The translations under genes were made by a program, and so were the position numbers. 64,000 bases of DNA from the NCBI GenBank assembly GCA_964577375.1, contig CAZNYW010000007.1, positions 1 through 64,000 on the forward strand, written 5' to 3'. Numbering within the stretch: the first letter of the stretch is position 1; each line of letters begins with the position of its first letter. Source of the DNA: DATKUC01 sp964577375 (GTDB lineage: Bacteria; Spirochaetota; Spirochaetia; DSM-27196; DATKUC01). This document shows, piece by piece, positions 8,129 through 17,063 of this stretch. The notes beneath the pieces are model-generated. The model saw only the letters and a program-made list of their open reading frames with translations. It did no database searches and was not told the DNA's origin.

Positions 8129-9376
8129 ATGGCAAACGAGCTGAACCGAATCGAAAAGGAATTCATCCTCAAGACCGTAATCGACAGCAAAACTCCGCTC
8201 GAAATTCATGCAGGAACGCAGCGTGCCACCTGCACGGTAAGCTCCTTTGTCAACGGCGTTCTGATCTGCGAGCTGCAGACCGTGCTTCGAATAGAAAAGC
8301 CGCTCGAAGCGGTGTTCTACTTTCGATTCCGCGGCAATCCGATGACATTCAAGACCCGCATCACCGCGAAGCGTGGAACCACCATCCAGGCTATCGCGCC
8401 GAAGGAAATTCTTCGCGATCTCTCCCGCGGTTTCGAGCGGATCATCTCCCCGGAAGGGGTTCACGTAACGTTCCTCATGGACGGCCAGCGGGTCGAGCTG
8501 AATTATCCGAAGGTCGTCGTGTCGCGGCCTGCGGAAGGCGCCGCCGTCGAGCCAGGTTTCGACGCGGCCAAAATAAGCGAGCTCCTCAAGTCTTTCCGTG
8601 AGCGCGCCCGGGAGTTCTCCTCGGAGAACAAGATAGTGATGTTCCGGGAAAGGAAGCCGCAGACCTTCGAGGAGCGGGTGGTAGCCAATTCGGGCAAGAT
8701 CCTGATAATGCCCTTCGTCGCGCCTGAGGCGCCCGGAATCGGCAACGCTATTCGCGACAGACTGCTCACCCAGCCGGAAGTGGTCGAGGTGGAGACCTCG
8801 GCAGGCGAAGAGGTCTTCACGGTTCTCCAGTCTATCTCTTCGGTGGCCGACCATCAGAAGAAGCACGGGATAGCCTCGGAGCTCTACTGTCCGGTGCTCT
8901 ATCAGGAGTATGTGGTCGGCTTTCTCTACCTGCTGCGATCGAACGATCTCCCTGCAAGCTTCGAGCCCCGTGCGATGGATTTTGTGTATCAGTTCTCACG
9001 GGTGCTTGCCTATTCGCTCAAGGTGAACGGCTATTTCAAAGCGGAACCGGTGAAGGAGGAGTTCGCAAACGCGGAGCTCCTCGACATAAGCGGATCCGGG
9101 CTGCTGTTCAGCTATCCACACGACGGCCCGAACCTGGCCCTCTACACCGACCTCGATATGACGATCTATCTCGGCGAGCAGACCCTCCCGGCCAAGGGTC
9201 GCATCATGCGCCGATACAGGGACAACGACCGTACCTACGTCGGTATTCGGTTCATCGACATGTCGCTCGAGCATATGGAGATCCTGTTCCGGGAGCTCTA
9301 CGGCCATGATTATACCGGTGACGTCGATCAGAAGGGTGTTGTCGACCTTTCGAGCCTTCCGGAAGCCGACAGATAG
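8129..9376 (+). CDS. PilZ-domain protein with long N-terminal region, 415 aa
   Basis: The C-terminal 110 residues contain a PilZ core: AELLDISGSGLLFSYPHDGP (DxSxxG motif) and later LPAKGRIMRRYRDNDRTYVGIRFIDM. N-terminal residues 20-140 resemble a PilZN/YcgR-like barrel (LEIHAGTQRATCTVSSFVNG). In canonical c-di-GMP receptors an RxxxR motif stands just before the DxSxxG strand; here that stretch reads GYFKAEPVKEEFANAE with no arginine, so binding may be weak or lost. The preceding lipoprotein ends four bases upstream, and a large ATPase follows after 141 bases. Confidence 0.85.
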   Translation: MANELNRIEKEFILKTVIDSKTPLEIHAGTQRATCTVSSFVNGVLICELQTVLRIEKPLEAVFYFRFRGNPMTFKTRITAKRGTTIQAIAPKEILRDLSRGFERIISPEGVHVTFLMDGQRVELNYPKVVVSRPAEGAAVEPGFDAAKISELLKSFRERAREFSSENKIVMFRERKPQTFEERVVANSGKILIMPFVAPEAPGIGNAIRDRLLTQPEVVEVETSAGEEVFTVLQSISSVADHQKKHGIASELYCPVLYQEYVVGFLYLLRSNDLPASFEPRAMDFVYQFSRVLAYSLKVNGYFKAEPVKEEFANAELLDISGSGLLFSYPHDGPNLALYTDLDMTIYLGEQTLPAKGRIMRRYRDNDRTYVGIRFIDMSLEHMEILFRELYGHDYTGDVDQKGVVDLSSLPEADR

Positions 9377-9517
9377 TCTTCTCACCGGTTTCTGCTTCAC
9401 AAAATCATCGGTTGCTGCGAAAATGTAGATATACGCAATAGACCCGCGGCCCACCGAAGCTGGATTACGCGCTTCGGCAGGAGCTTCCGCGGCGTGTGGG
9501 TGCGGGGGAAAGCTACA

Positions 9518-12500
9518 GTGTCGATGTTCTACCTGCTGGTGGAGATACACAATGTCCGTCAGCTGCAGAAGATAAAACAATCCTACATGAGCTCCGTGGA
9601 GCGAAGCTTGTTGAATCTCCTGGAGTCGCGCGGAGCGCGTCATGTGCGCGAGGACGGCGGAGACCACCTCTTTCTCTTCTCCGAGAGCCAGGGGAGCGAG
9701 CCGGCCGCACTTGTCGACGCTGCCTTCTCGACCTATCGCTTTCTCATGTCGCACCGCGACGATCTGATGGGCTTCCTTCTCCTGCTCGATGCGCCCGAAA
9801 GCGAGGAGGATGAAGTGGTCCTGCGCCGGATGCGCGCGCAGGTTCGCACGGTTGATCTGGATGAGGCTCTGCTCGTAGGGGAGACCGCGGCACCCGGTTT
9901 CGAGTCTCTGCTGAAGATGCACTGGAGCGGCGGACACTGGGTAGTGGATGATCGTGTGGAGCGGACACCGTCGCAGCTTGGCGAATCCGCCGCCTTCTGC
10001 CGTCATCCTCAGATCTGCAAACCGGTGATGGAGACGCTCGAGCAGTTCTGGGACGAAAACTGGGAGCCCGGCATCGTCCTTATCCATGGGCCGCGTTTTT
10101 CGGGAAAACGGCAGGCGCTCTCCTATGCTCTCGAGCAGATCGCGCGCGACGAGGGCGGGCCGCTCTACATCGATGTGCATCCGGGAGTCCGGCGCGAATC
10201 GGTTATAGCTCCCCTGGTGAACAGTCTCCGGGGATGGGACCTCGCGGAGGTTTCCGCTCATCTTAGGGCTGTCGAGAGACCCTCGTGGGAGGCCCGGACC
10301 GGTTTGATCGAAATGCTTCTCGATCAGCGCTCCGCCGCGCTCTGCCCGGACTCACTGCAGCGGGATTTCCTCATTGCGTACGGGCTGTTCGTTCAGTCCT
10401 TTGTGCGGCGTATGGACTCCCTGCTGCTGCCTGCGGTGATGGTGTGCGACGACAGCCAGGATTATCAGACTGAAACGATCGAGATACTTGGCGGGCTTTT
10501 CGAACGGTTCCTCTCCTCGGAGGTCTTCCTTCCGGTTCTCGTGTCGCAAAAACCCTACCTTCCGCCGGAGCTGCGTGACTTTCCCTACCACAAGCTGAGA
10601 ATCCCATCGATAGACGATGCGGCAATTGCCGAGCTTTCGCGCCGATACCTGGAGGGCAGCCCTGGAGGCGTGCGCGAACCCGGCTGGATCAGGGAGCGCT
10701 GCGGAGGGAACATCTCTTCCATGTTCTTTCTGTTCTACCGCCTGCAGAAATCGCGGGAGGGAGAGGACGGTCAGCAGCCGGTACCCGAGGGACTCGGTTC
10801 CGCCTGGGCGGTGGTCTCCGGACTGGGCATGTCGGAAAAGGTCATGCTCTATGTCGCAATGCGGACCTGGGAGCTTCTTCCGGCAGCCGGCATTCTCGAG
10901 ACGGCCTCGGCCTTTGACATCCCGTCGGCGCGCATACCGGAAATTGTGGCTCTTCTGACGGGGCTTAACCTTCTTCGAAGTGATGTGGCCATGAAGCCGA
11001 CGGTTCCGGAGCTGGAGGGGCTGTTTCCCCGGCTCGCGGATTTCGATGCCAAAGAGGCGAAGCACAAAATCGCCGTGCGGCTCTTCGACCTGTGGCGCGG
11101 GCAGCTGATACCGGTGTCGGAGGTGCTGTTCCGGGTCTGCCGCGGCGCGCTGGAGGATGCGCAGGAACGTGAACTCTTCCGCGGGCTCATTTCCGATCTG
11201 CTCGATCGGCGTGAGCTTTCCGAGGCTTTCAGGCTTGTCTATACGGACTGCCCCTACCGGGTGGACGGGGCTCCGGGCGACGCCGCTCCCGTGGAGACAG
11301 CCGTGGTTCTCGGCCTGCGGCTGCGCCTTGCCCTGATCGCAGGCGATCGCCACGGTGCAGAAGCGGCATTCGAACGCGCGGAGCAGGTCGAGCCGGACTC
11401 GATCGCCGGCTCGGAAGCGGCGGAACTGCTGCTCCAGCGTGCCCGCTATCTCTTCTCGGCGGGCGAGCAGTCCCGGTCGCTTTCGCTCATCAAAGAGGCG
11501 ATCATCATCTATCAGGACGAGAAAAACTCACGCGGCCTTGCCGCCGCTCATGCCGATTTCGGCATCCTGATGCTCGCGCAGGAGCAGCTGAACGACGCGC
11601 GCGACTACTTCGTCATAGCCGGCAAGAACGTGGAGCCGGAGAGCTCTGTCCAGGAGCACGTCCGCTGCCAGTCGCTCGAGATGGCGAGTCAGTTTGTTTT
11701 CGGCAGTTATACGCGGGTGACCGAGCGCCTCGACCAGCTCGCCCTGCCGGTGGACGGCGCAGGAATGCGGGAATGGGGGCTCTACCACCGTTTTGTCCGC
11801 GGACGTGTCCTGTTCGAGCTCGGAAGGTACGACGAGGCACAGCTCCAGTTCCAGACCTCCCTGACGGAGGCCCAGCTCTACAATCATGGTCCCGCGCACC
11901 GTCTCTTCTACGCCTGGCTCGCCCGGTCGCTTGCCTTCGCCGGCGACTCGGCGCGAGCGCTCGTCATGCTTCGCGGCGTGAAGGCAAGCCGCGAAACACT
12001 GCTATTCGAGGCGGAGGCGGACATATTCCGCGAATCCTTCGATACTGCGCTTGCAGCGCTCGATCATGCCGCCGAGCTCGATCCGGAGCAGGATATCCGG
12101 AACACCGAGACACTTTCCTGGCGAACCGGGTTTTCCGACCTCGAGGACCTGACCGTCGGCCGGGCAGGCACGGGCAGCGTAATAGACCATCTTCTCGAGG
12201 CCTATCACGGCTACCTGCTCGCGCGGGTCGGCCACCGGATCGAGGGAATCGCCGAGATGCACAGACTCACTCGCGAAGAGCCGGTGTCGAAGCTCGACCC
12301 CTACAGCCATCTCTACTATCTGCTCTATGCGTCCATTCTGCCGGATGCGAAGGATCTGGACCGCGACCCCTCCTTCGAGGACCGGCTCACGGTTATGGGC
12401 AAGGCGGTCCGGAACATGCAGGAGCGTCTGAGCCGTATCGACCGGTATGAGGACAAGATCTTCTACCAGCGGCACAGCCGCTGGAACGGGCTGCTCTTCA

Positions 12501-12529
12501 CCGAGGCCCGAGATCACAATCTGCTATAG
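9518..12529 (+). CDS. Cyclase-like/AAA (STAND) ATPase with TPR repeats, 1003 aa
   Basis: Three-part protein. Residues 1-150 (MFYLLVEIHNVRQLQKIKQS ... VREDGGDHLFLFSE) have the strand pattern of a class III nucleotide cyclase but lack its metal-binding aspartates. A P-loop follows at about 190-198 (GPRFSGKRQ) with a Walker B-like VMVCDDSQD near 307 and a winged-helix-like region to about 540. From about 620 to the end the sequence is helical with TPR-like repeats (e.g. HRFVRGRVLFELGRYDEAQL). This order is known from STAND-type signalling ATPases fused to cyclases. GGGGGA at 9504-9509 supports GTG 9518 over ATG 9524. Likely an intracellular regulator; ligand unknown. Confidence 0.8.
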   Translation: MSMFYLLVEIHNVRQLQKIKQSYMSSVERSLLNLLESRGARHVREDGGDHLFLFSESQGSEPAALVDAAFSTYRFLMSHRDDLMGFLLLLDAPESEEDEVVLRRMRAQVRTVDLDEALLVGETAAPGFESLLKMHWSGGHWVVDDRVERTPSQLGESAAFCRHPQICKPVMETLEQFWDENWEPGIVLIHGPRFSGKRQALSYALEQIARDEGGPLYIDVHPGVRRESVIAPLVNSLRGWDLAEVSAHLRAVERPSWEARTGLIEMLLDQRSAALCPDSLQRDFLIAYGLFVQSFVRRMDSLLLPAVMVCDDSQDYQTETIEILGGLFERFLSSEVFLPVLVSQKPYLPPELRDFPYHKLRIPSIDDAAIAELSRRYLEGSPGGVREPGWIRERCGGNISSMFFLFYRLQKSREGEDGQQPVPEGLGSAWAVVSGLGMSEKVMLYVAMRTWELLPAAGILETASAFDIPSARIPEIVALLTGLNLLRSDVAMKPTVPELEGLFPRLADFDAKEAKHKIAVRLFDLWRGQLIPVSEVLFRVCRGALEDAQERELFRGLISDLLDRRELSEAFRLVYTDCPYRVDGAPGDAAPVETAVVLGLRLRLALIAGDRHGAEAAFERAEQVEPDSIAGSEAAELLLQRARYLFSAGEQSRSLSLIKEAIIIYQDEKNSRGLAAAHADFGILMLAQEQLNDARDYFVIAGKNVEPESSVQEHVRCQSLEMASQFVFGSYTRVTERLDQLALPVDGAGMREWGLYHRFVRGRVLFELGRYDEAQLQFQTSLTEAQLYNHGPAHRLFYAWLARSLAFAGDSARALVMLRGVKASRETLLFEAEADIFRESFDTALAALDHAAELDPEQDIRNTETLSWRTGFSDLEDLTVGRAGTGSVIDHLLEAYHGYLLARVGHRIEGIAEMHRLTREEPVSKLDPYSHLYYLLYASILPDAKDLDRDPSFEDRLTVMGKAVRNMQERLSRIDRYEDKIFYQRHSRWNGLLFTEARDHNLL

Positions 12530-12552
12530 TTCCACGACCCGGAGGATCTCCC

Positions 12553-13926
12553 TTGAAACGCACAACATTGCTGGTAGCAACTACAGCCGCGCTTCTCGCG
12601 CCGTTCATGTCGTCGGCCATCAACGTGGCGCTTCCTGCCATTGCAGGCGAGTTTCACGTCGATGCGGTTACGCTCAACTGGATCGCCACTGTCTACCTGC
12701 TTGCGGCCGGTGCCTTTCTCCTGCCGTTCGGCAGGCTCGCCGACATAGTGGGGCGTAAACTGATCTTTCTCATCGGAATGCTCCTCTACGCGCTGACCAC
12801 TGTTCTGTGCGCGGTTTCACCCGGTGTTGTGTTCCTGCTGATCGCCCGAGTCTTTCAGGGCGTCGCAAGTGCAATGCTCTTCGGCACGAGCGTTGCGATC
12901 GTAACCTCCGTGTTCGAGCCGTACGAGCGCGGCCGCGCGCTGGGTATCAACGTGGCCGCGACCTATCTCGGGCTGTCCCTGGGACCGGTTGCCGGAGGCG
13001 CGCTTGTACAGTACGCGGGATGGAGGAGCGTGTTCTGGGTTCAGATTCCCATTGCGCTTGTGGTAATCGGGCTGGTGGTCTTCAGGCTGAAGGGCGAGTG
13101 GAAATCCGAGGAGCACGAGAGGCTCGACGTTCCCGGCTCCCTGCTCTACATGGGAGTGCTCGCGGCGGCAATCTACGGCGTGTCGCTGCTTCCCGATGTT
13201 CCCGGTTATCTCTACCTGGGAGCAGCTGCGATCGGCACGGTCTTTTTTGTCCTTCGCCAGCGGCGCACCACCTATCCTCTCCTCAATGTCTCCCTTTTCG
13301 TCGAGAATCGCGGATTCGGCTCGGCGAATGCGGCGGCGCTCCTGAACTATATGGCGACCTTTGCCGTTACCTTTCTTCTGAGTCTCTACCTGCAGTATGT
13401 CCGCGGACTGACCCCGGGAGAGGCAGGGCTCATCCTTGTAGCCCAGCCTATCGTTCAGGCTGGGCTTTCGCCGATTGCCGGCCGCATCTCCGACCGTGCG
13501 CAGCCGCGGATCATCGCTTCGATGGGAATGCTCCTGACCGTGCTCGGCCTGTTCGGTCTCTCGTTCGTTCACCAGCAGACGCCGCTCTTCGGGATAGTGA
13601 TCTGGCTTGCGGTTCTTGGTGTCGGCTTTGCCTTCTTTTCATCGCCGAATACCAACGGAGCGCTGCGCGACGTGGAAAAGCGGTACTACGGAGTGGCCGC
13701 GGCAACTCTTGGAACCATGCGCGTACTGGGTCAGATGCTGAGCATGGCCATATCGCTCCTGATCTTCAGCGTGCAGATCGGCCACCGGGTTCTCGGACAG
13801 GTGGCCCCGCAGCGGATCGTCGGAAGCATACGACTTGCATTTCTGATATCGGCGCTGCTCTGCGCGGTCGGTGTGGTGTTTTCGATGCGAGGCGGTGCGG
13901 CGCAATCCTCAGGCGCGGCGGAATAG
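12553..13926 (+). CDS. MFS transporter, DHA2 (EmrB/QacA) type, 457 aa
   Basis: Hydrophobic throughout, with the drug:H+ antiporter signature: MSSAINVALPAIAGEFHVDA and LNWIATVYLLAAGAFLLPFG in the first two helices, GRLADIVGRKLIF (motif A) between helices 2 and 3, and LGLSLGPVAGGALVQYAGWR (motif C) in helix 5. Length and helix count (about 13-14) fit DHA2 exporters. The start is TTG 12553, supported by GGAGG at 12541-12545 seven bases upstream. Substrate unknown. It follows the TPR ATPase gene by 23 bases and may be in its operon. Confidence 0.88.
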   Translation: MKRTTLLVATTAALLAPFMSSAINVALPAIAGEFHVDAVTLNWIATVYLLAAGAFLLPFGRLADIVGRKLIFLIGMLLYALTTVLCAVSPGVVFLLIARVFQGVASAMLFGTSVAIVTSVFEPYERGRALGINVAATYLGLSLGPVAGGALVQYAGWRSVFWVQIPIALVVIGLVVFRLKGEWKSEEHERLDVPGSLLYMGVLAAAIYGVSLLPDVPGYLYLGAAAIGTVFFVLRQRRTTYPLLNVSLFVENRGFGSANAAALLNYMATFAVTFLLSLYLQYVRGLTPGEAGLILVAQPIVQAGLSPIAGRISDRAQPRIIASMGMLLTVLGLFGLSFVHQQTPLFGIVIWLAVLGVGFAFFSSPNTNGALRDVEKRYYGVAAATLGTMRVLGQMLSMAISLLIFSVQIGHRVLGQVAPQRIVGSIRLAFLISALLCAVGVVFSMRGGAAQSSGAAE

Positions 13927-13935
13927 CCTTTTGTG

Positions 13936-13964
13936 TTGACAGAAAATGGAGGCGTTGGTATAGT
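13936..13964 (+). promoter_or_regulatory. Strong sigma70-type promoter of tRNA-Met
   Basis: TTGACA (13936-13941), 17-base spacer, TATAGT (13959-13964). Predicted start is near 13972, ten bases before the tRNA. Closest match to the consensus in the window, as usual for a stable-RNA gene. Confidence 0.85.
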
Positions 13965-13981
13965 ACGCTCCATTGCGTCAA

Positions 13982-14054
13982 GGCGGCGTAGCTCAGGTGG
14001 TAGAGCAAGCGGCTCATATCCGCTGGGTCAGGGGTTCGAGTCCCTTCGCCGCTA
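13982..14054 (+). tRNA. tRNA-Met (anticodon CAT, elongator type)
   Basis: Full cloverleaf: acceptor GGCGGCG (13982-13988) pairs with CGCCGCT (14047-14053, one G-U), D arm GCTC/GAGC, anticodon stem AGCGG/CCGCT with loop CTCATAT giving anticodon CAT, T arm AGGGG-TTCGAGT-CCCTT, discriminator A at 14054. The GGCGG acceptor and the identity of the stems fit elongator Met rather than initiator or Ile(CAU). The bases after the discriminator are TCA, so the 3' CCA is not encoded and must be added by the nucleotidyltransferase. Confidence 0.93.
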
Positions 14055-14099
14055 TCAGGTATCACAATCCGTCAGAATCCGATACCTCAAGTGAAGTTG

Positions 14100-14133
14100 A
14101 TCGGCTCCCGTATGTCGGGAGCCGATTGTTTTT
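14100..14133 (+). terminator. Rho-independent terminator after tRNA-Met
   Basis: An 11-bp perfect stem (14100-14110 with 14116-14126), loop TATGT, followed by TGTTTTT. With the upstream promoter it makes the tRNA a self-contained transcription unit. It is convergent with nrdR. Confidence 0.88.
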
Positions 14134-14179
14134 CCCCTCCCCAGGAGACATCTTTCTCAGGTGACACCCTACGGTGGCG

Positions 14180-14761
14180 TCAATCGGTTCCCGCCGTCTC
14201 GTCGGCGGCAACACGTTTACCGGCGCCACGATCGGCGGCGGTTTTCTTTCCGCCGGTCTTCTCGCCTCCGGCAACCTTGCCTCCGGCAACCTTGCCTCCG
14301 GCAAGAGCGCTCAGAGTCTCTATTTCGCTGACGAACTCGTCCACGTCCTCGAAGTTCCGGTAGACCGAGGCGAAACGGATGTAGGCAACCCTGTCGATCC
14401 GGTACAGCATCTTCAGCACCATCTCGCCGATCTCGCGCGAGGTGATCTCATGGCTGCCGCGTCCCTTCATTGCAGCTTCGTCTTCGAGCTCATTTATGAG
14501 GTTCTCGATCTGGACCTGGCTGACCGGCCGTTTTTCCAGCGCCCGCTGTATTCCGCGTTCGAGTTTTTCACGGCTGAACGGCTCCCGTCGGTCGCTCGAG
14601 CGCTTCACCACCATGAGCTGCTTTTCCTCGATACGCTCGTAGGAGGTGAACCGGTAGCCGCACTCAAGGCATTCGCGCCGGCGGCGGATGGCGTCGCCGC
14701 TGGCAAGGGTGCGGGATTCAATCACCTTGTCTTCGAGGCTGTGGCAGTGCGGGCACCTCAT
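14180..14761 (-). CDS. nrdR: Transcriptional repressor NrdR with repetitive C-terminal tail, 193 aa
   Basis: N-terminal zinc ribbon (MRCPHCHS ... RRRRECLECGYRFTSYER) followed by an ATP-cone (LMVVKRSSDRREPFSREKLE ... RFASVYRNFEDVDEFVSEIE). NrdR senses dATP/ATP and represses ribonucleotide reductase genes; none lie in this window. Usual length is about 150; this one carries a 40-residue Gly/Lys/Ala tail encoded partly by a 15-bp tandem repeat (14264-14308). Palindromes upstream (14816-14831, 14857-14880) may be autoregulatory NrdR boxes. Confidence 0.95.
   Translation of the reverse strand: MRCPHCHSLEDKVIESRTLASGDAIRRRRECLECGYRFTSYERIEEKQLMVVKRSSDRREPFSREKLERGIQRALEKRPVSQVQIENLINELEDEAAMKGRGSHEITSREIGEMVLKMLYRIDRVAYIRFASVYRNFEDVDEFVSEIETLSALAGGKVAGGKVAGGEKTGGKKTAADRGAGKRVAADETAGTD
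14264..14308 (-). repeat. 15-bp in-frame tandem repeat in nrdR tail
   Basis: GCCTCCGGCAACCTT (plus strand) occurs at 14264-14278 and 14279-14293, with a third, diverged copy at 14294-14308. It encodes repeats of Ala-Gly-Gly-Lys-Val on the minus strand and lies in the disordered C-terminal tail. Confidence 0.85.
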
Positions 14762-14815
14762 CCTTTCCTTGTCCCCCGGCTGGTGGTGAAGAGCAGCTCC
14801 GGCACTGCATTTAGC

Positions 14816-14880
14816 GCGCTATATGTAGCGCGGAAATGCGGAGCCCTCCCGGTACACCCACTATATATCGACTATAGTCG
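14816..14880. promoter_or_regulatory. Palindromes upstream of nrdR, possible NrdR boxes
   Basis: GCGCTATATGTAGCGC (14816-14831) has perfect 6-bp arms; CCCACTATATATCGAC (14857-14872) resembles the NrdR consensus (ACACTATATATAGTGT-like); CGACTATAGTCG (14869-14880) is a perfect 12-bp palindrome. They lie between nrdR (start 14761) and the end of the aminopeptidase gene. The spacing of about 41 bp between the first two centres is not the usual 31-32 bp of NrdR box pairs, so the assignment is tentative. Confidence 0.45.
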
Positions 14881-14903
14881 AGAGCGCAAGTAAAAAACGA
14901 GCC

Positions 14904-16055
14904 CTATTGGGAGGTGAACTCGCCGGCGCGCATCATTTCCATCATGGAACCGTCGGCCAGGGTCACCGTGATGGTGGGGTTGCGAATGACCCCGTCGAGA
15001 TGGGTCAGTGCCGGCGCGTCCTCGTCGTAGTTGTGTCCGATGGCGATGTGACAGGTGCGAAATGCCTTTTCGTCCTCGAGCATGTTTCCGGTGATTTTCG
15101 CGGCGGGATTCAGCCCGATCCCCAGTTCGCCGATGTTGCGGATGTTCCGGCGGTAGATCTCGGCGTCCTGCGGCGAAAGCCTTGCCTGGTTTTCGAGCGC
15201 GGCGGTGTTCTCCTCCGCCTGGCGCAGGGTGTCCGAAAGCTCGTCCGCTTCGGGACCGCCGCTGACGGTGGTAACGAAACCCGCGCTGATCTCCGCGCGG
15301 ATCGGTTCGCGAATCCGGATCGTGCCTGAATAGGAGGCGATGCTGCCGTCGAACACGATCACCCCCTCGCTCGCGCCAAGCTGCGGCGAGATGAAGGCCT
15401 CGCCCGCCGGCAGATTGCCTCCGCGTCCGGGTGACCCGAAGTCGCCGTCATCGACGAACGCACTTCGTCCCTGAAGGCCGACCGTCAAGTCGGTTCCGGC
15501 GACGGTGGTGATGCGAACGGAGGCGGCGTGGTCGAGGATCTGTTTGAGCGCCGCGCATTTCAGCCGAAGTGCTTCGTAGTCGATGGGAACCGTCCGGCTG
15601 AAAATGTCGCGGTTCACCCCGGGCGACCAGAAGCTTCGAATCGACTTTTCGCCGTAGAGCAGATAGTGAAACAGACTATCGTATTGCCTTCCGTCGACGT
15701 GGTAGGGCTTGACTATCGCCTGCCTGTCCTTGCCGAGCTTCCCTGCGCTCATCGAAACGAAGACGGCCGGCCTGCTTCGGATCGCCTCGAGCACGGCATC
15801 TTCGGCGAAGTCGAGCTGGCTCTTGCGCTGCTGGTAGACGAGGACCGGACGAGCCCGGGCATCCGCCGCAGCATCGTAGAGCGCCATTGCGATGTCAGAG
15901 ACATCCGGGTCGGGGTTTGTCACGATCAGCACCGACTCGTCGGGCTTTACGGAAAGTACCCTGTCGATCGCCGTTGCGGCGGGTCCCTCGAGGGATCCGA
16001 CTGCCGCGTTGGCTGTTCGGAATCGGTGGCGTAGATCGTCAGTCCTGCGTTTCAT
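14904..16055 (-). CDS. M29-family (thermophilic type) aminopeptidase, 383 aa
   Basis: The C-terminal half has the M29 metal-site pattern: NLPAGEAFISP, ELGIGLNPAAKITGNMLEDE, TCHIAIGHNYDEDAP and ALTHLDGVIRNPTI, giving the Glu, Glu, His, Tyr, His and Asp ligands expected of the dinuclear site. Length is close to the family norm (about 370-410). Cytoplasmic, no signal peptide. It releases N-terminal amino acids from peptides. Upstream of nrdR on the same strand with a 142-base gap, so probably separately transcribed. Confidence 0.88.
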   Translation of the reverse strand: MKRRTDDLRHRFRTANAAVGSLEGPAATAIDRVLSVKPDESVLIVTNPDPDVSDIAMALYDAAADARARPVLVYQQRKSQLDFAEDAVLEAIRSRPAVFVSMSAGKLGKDRQAIVKPYHVDGRQYDSLFHYLLYGEKSIRSFWSPGVNRDIFSRTVPIDYEALRLKCAALKQILDHAASVRITTVAGTDLTVGLQGRSAFVDDGDFGSPGRGGNLPAGEAFISPQLGASEGVIVFDGSIASYSGTIRIREPIRAEISAGFVTTVSGGPEADELSDTLRQAEENTAALENQARLSPQDAEIYRRNIRNIGELGIGLNPAAKITGNMLEDEKAFRTCHIAIGHNYDEDAPALTHLDGVIRNPTITVTLADGSMMEMMRAGEFTSQ

Positions 16056-16097
16056 TCGCCCATTGTAACAAAGTGGGCCACGTCGCGACAGGCTCGA

Positions 16098-17063
16098 TCA
16101 GTCAACCGACCGCACCGGCATCCCGCGACCGCGTGGCCGATCATACCGTCCTTCATAGAAGAGGTAGGCGCCTATCGCGGCGATGACGATTGCCCCGCCC
16201 GCGAGGGTCGACGCGGGCGGCACCTCGGCAAACAGAAAGAGCGCAAAGATTGTCGCGAGCACCGGCTCTCCGAGGACCGCGATGGAAATGAAGGTAGGCG
16301 GTACGTAGCGCAGCGCCCAGTTGAACACGCTGTGTCCAAGAAGCGTTGGAAAGATGGCAAGCCCGGCAAAGATGAGAAAGTTGACTGCCGGAAATCCGCC
16401 GAGCGGCGTACCCGAGAGCAGACAGACCAGCGTCAGAATTGCCGCCGCGGACGAGTAGACCAGAAAGGTATACTGCGTGACCCCGAGCCGCGGACGGAGC
16501 ATCCGTCCGATCAGCAGGTAACCGGAAACCGCGGCGGCTCCGAAGAGCGCGAGGCCGTTGCCAAGGAGGGAGCCGCCGGCCGACCTGCCCGGTACGATAG
16601 CGAGAATTGCGCTCCCGCCCACCGCCGCAAGCACAAAAACCAGCGACAGCGGCCGCAGCCGTTCTTTGAAGAAGATTGCACTTGCCGCAACGATGAAGAT
16701 CGGGTGGGTGTTGACCAGCACCGTTGCGGCGGCAACGGTGGTGTAGCTCAGCGACGTGATCCAGGTGGCGAAGTGCAGCGCGAGAAACAGGCCGCTCGCC
16801 AGGCACCAGAGAAGCTCGCGACGGCCCGGTCGGCCTGGCGCTCGATCGTGAGAACCGGCGCCGCGCAGCGAGACGAGCATTGCCGGCGTCATCAGCAGCG
16901 CGGAGAAGATCATTCTGAAGGCGGCAATGGCGAGCGGCGGTGCGTCCGAAAGCCGGATCAGGATTGCAGACGTGGAGGTAAAGGCCACTCCCACCAGTAC
17001 CGCGAGACGAGGGGCGGGAAGCCGAAGGCGGGCCTGCGCGCTGCTGTCCGCGGAGCGGCTCAC
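16098..17063 (-). CDS. EamA-family DMT transporter, 321 aa
   Basis: Ten hydrophobic helices in two EamA halves (e.g. FTSTSAILIRLSDAPPLAIA, YTTVAAATVLVNTHPIFIVA, and in the second half NWALRYVPPTFISIAVLGEP). The start is GTG 17063, whose GTGA overlaps the TGA stop of rarD, so translation is coupled. The ORF remains open far upstream, but that is a shadow of rarD. Substrate not predictable. Confidence 0.85.
   Translation of the reverse strand: MSRSADSSAQARLRLPAPRLAVLVGVAFTSTSAILIRLSDAPPLAIAAFRMIFSALLMTPAMLVSLRGAGSHDRAPGRPGRRELLWCLASGLFLALHFATWITSLSYTTVAAATVLVNTHPIFIVAASAIFFKERLRPLSLVFVLAAVGGSAILAIVPGRSAGGSLLGNGLALFGAAAVSGYLLIGRMLRPRLGVTQYTFLVYSSAAAILTLVCLLSGTPLGGFPAVNFLIFAGLAIFPTLLGHSVFNWALRYVPPTFISIAVLGEPVLATIFALFLFAEVPPASTLAGGAIVIAAIGAYLFYEGRYDRPRGRGMPVRSVD

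Noticed and set aside
10352..11353. Long antisense frames inside the TPR ATPase gene
   Set aside because: Compositional shadows in GC-rich DNA; no domains, no ribosome sites.
14816..14831. Transcription terminator for the aminopeptidase gene
   Set aside because: The perfect arms flank a TATG centre with no T run; it resembles an operator more.
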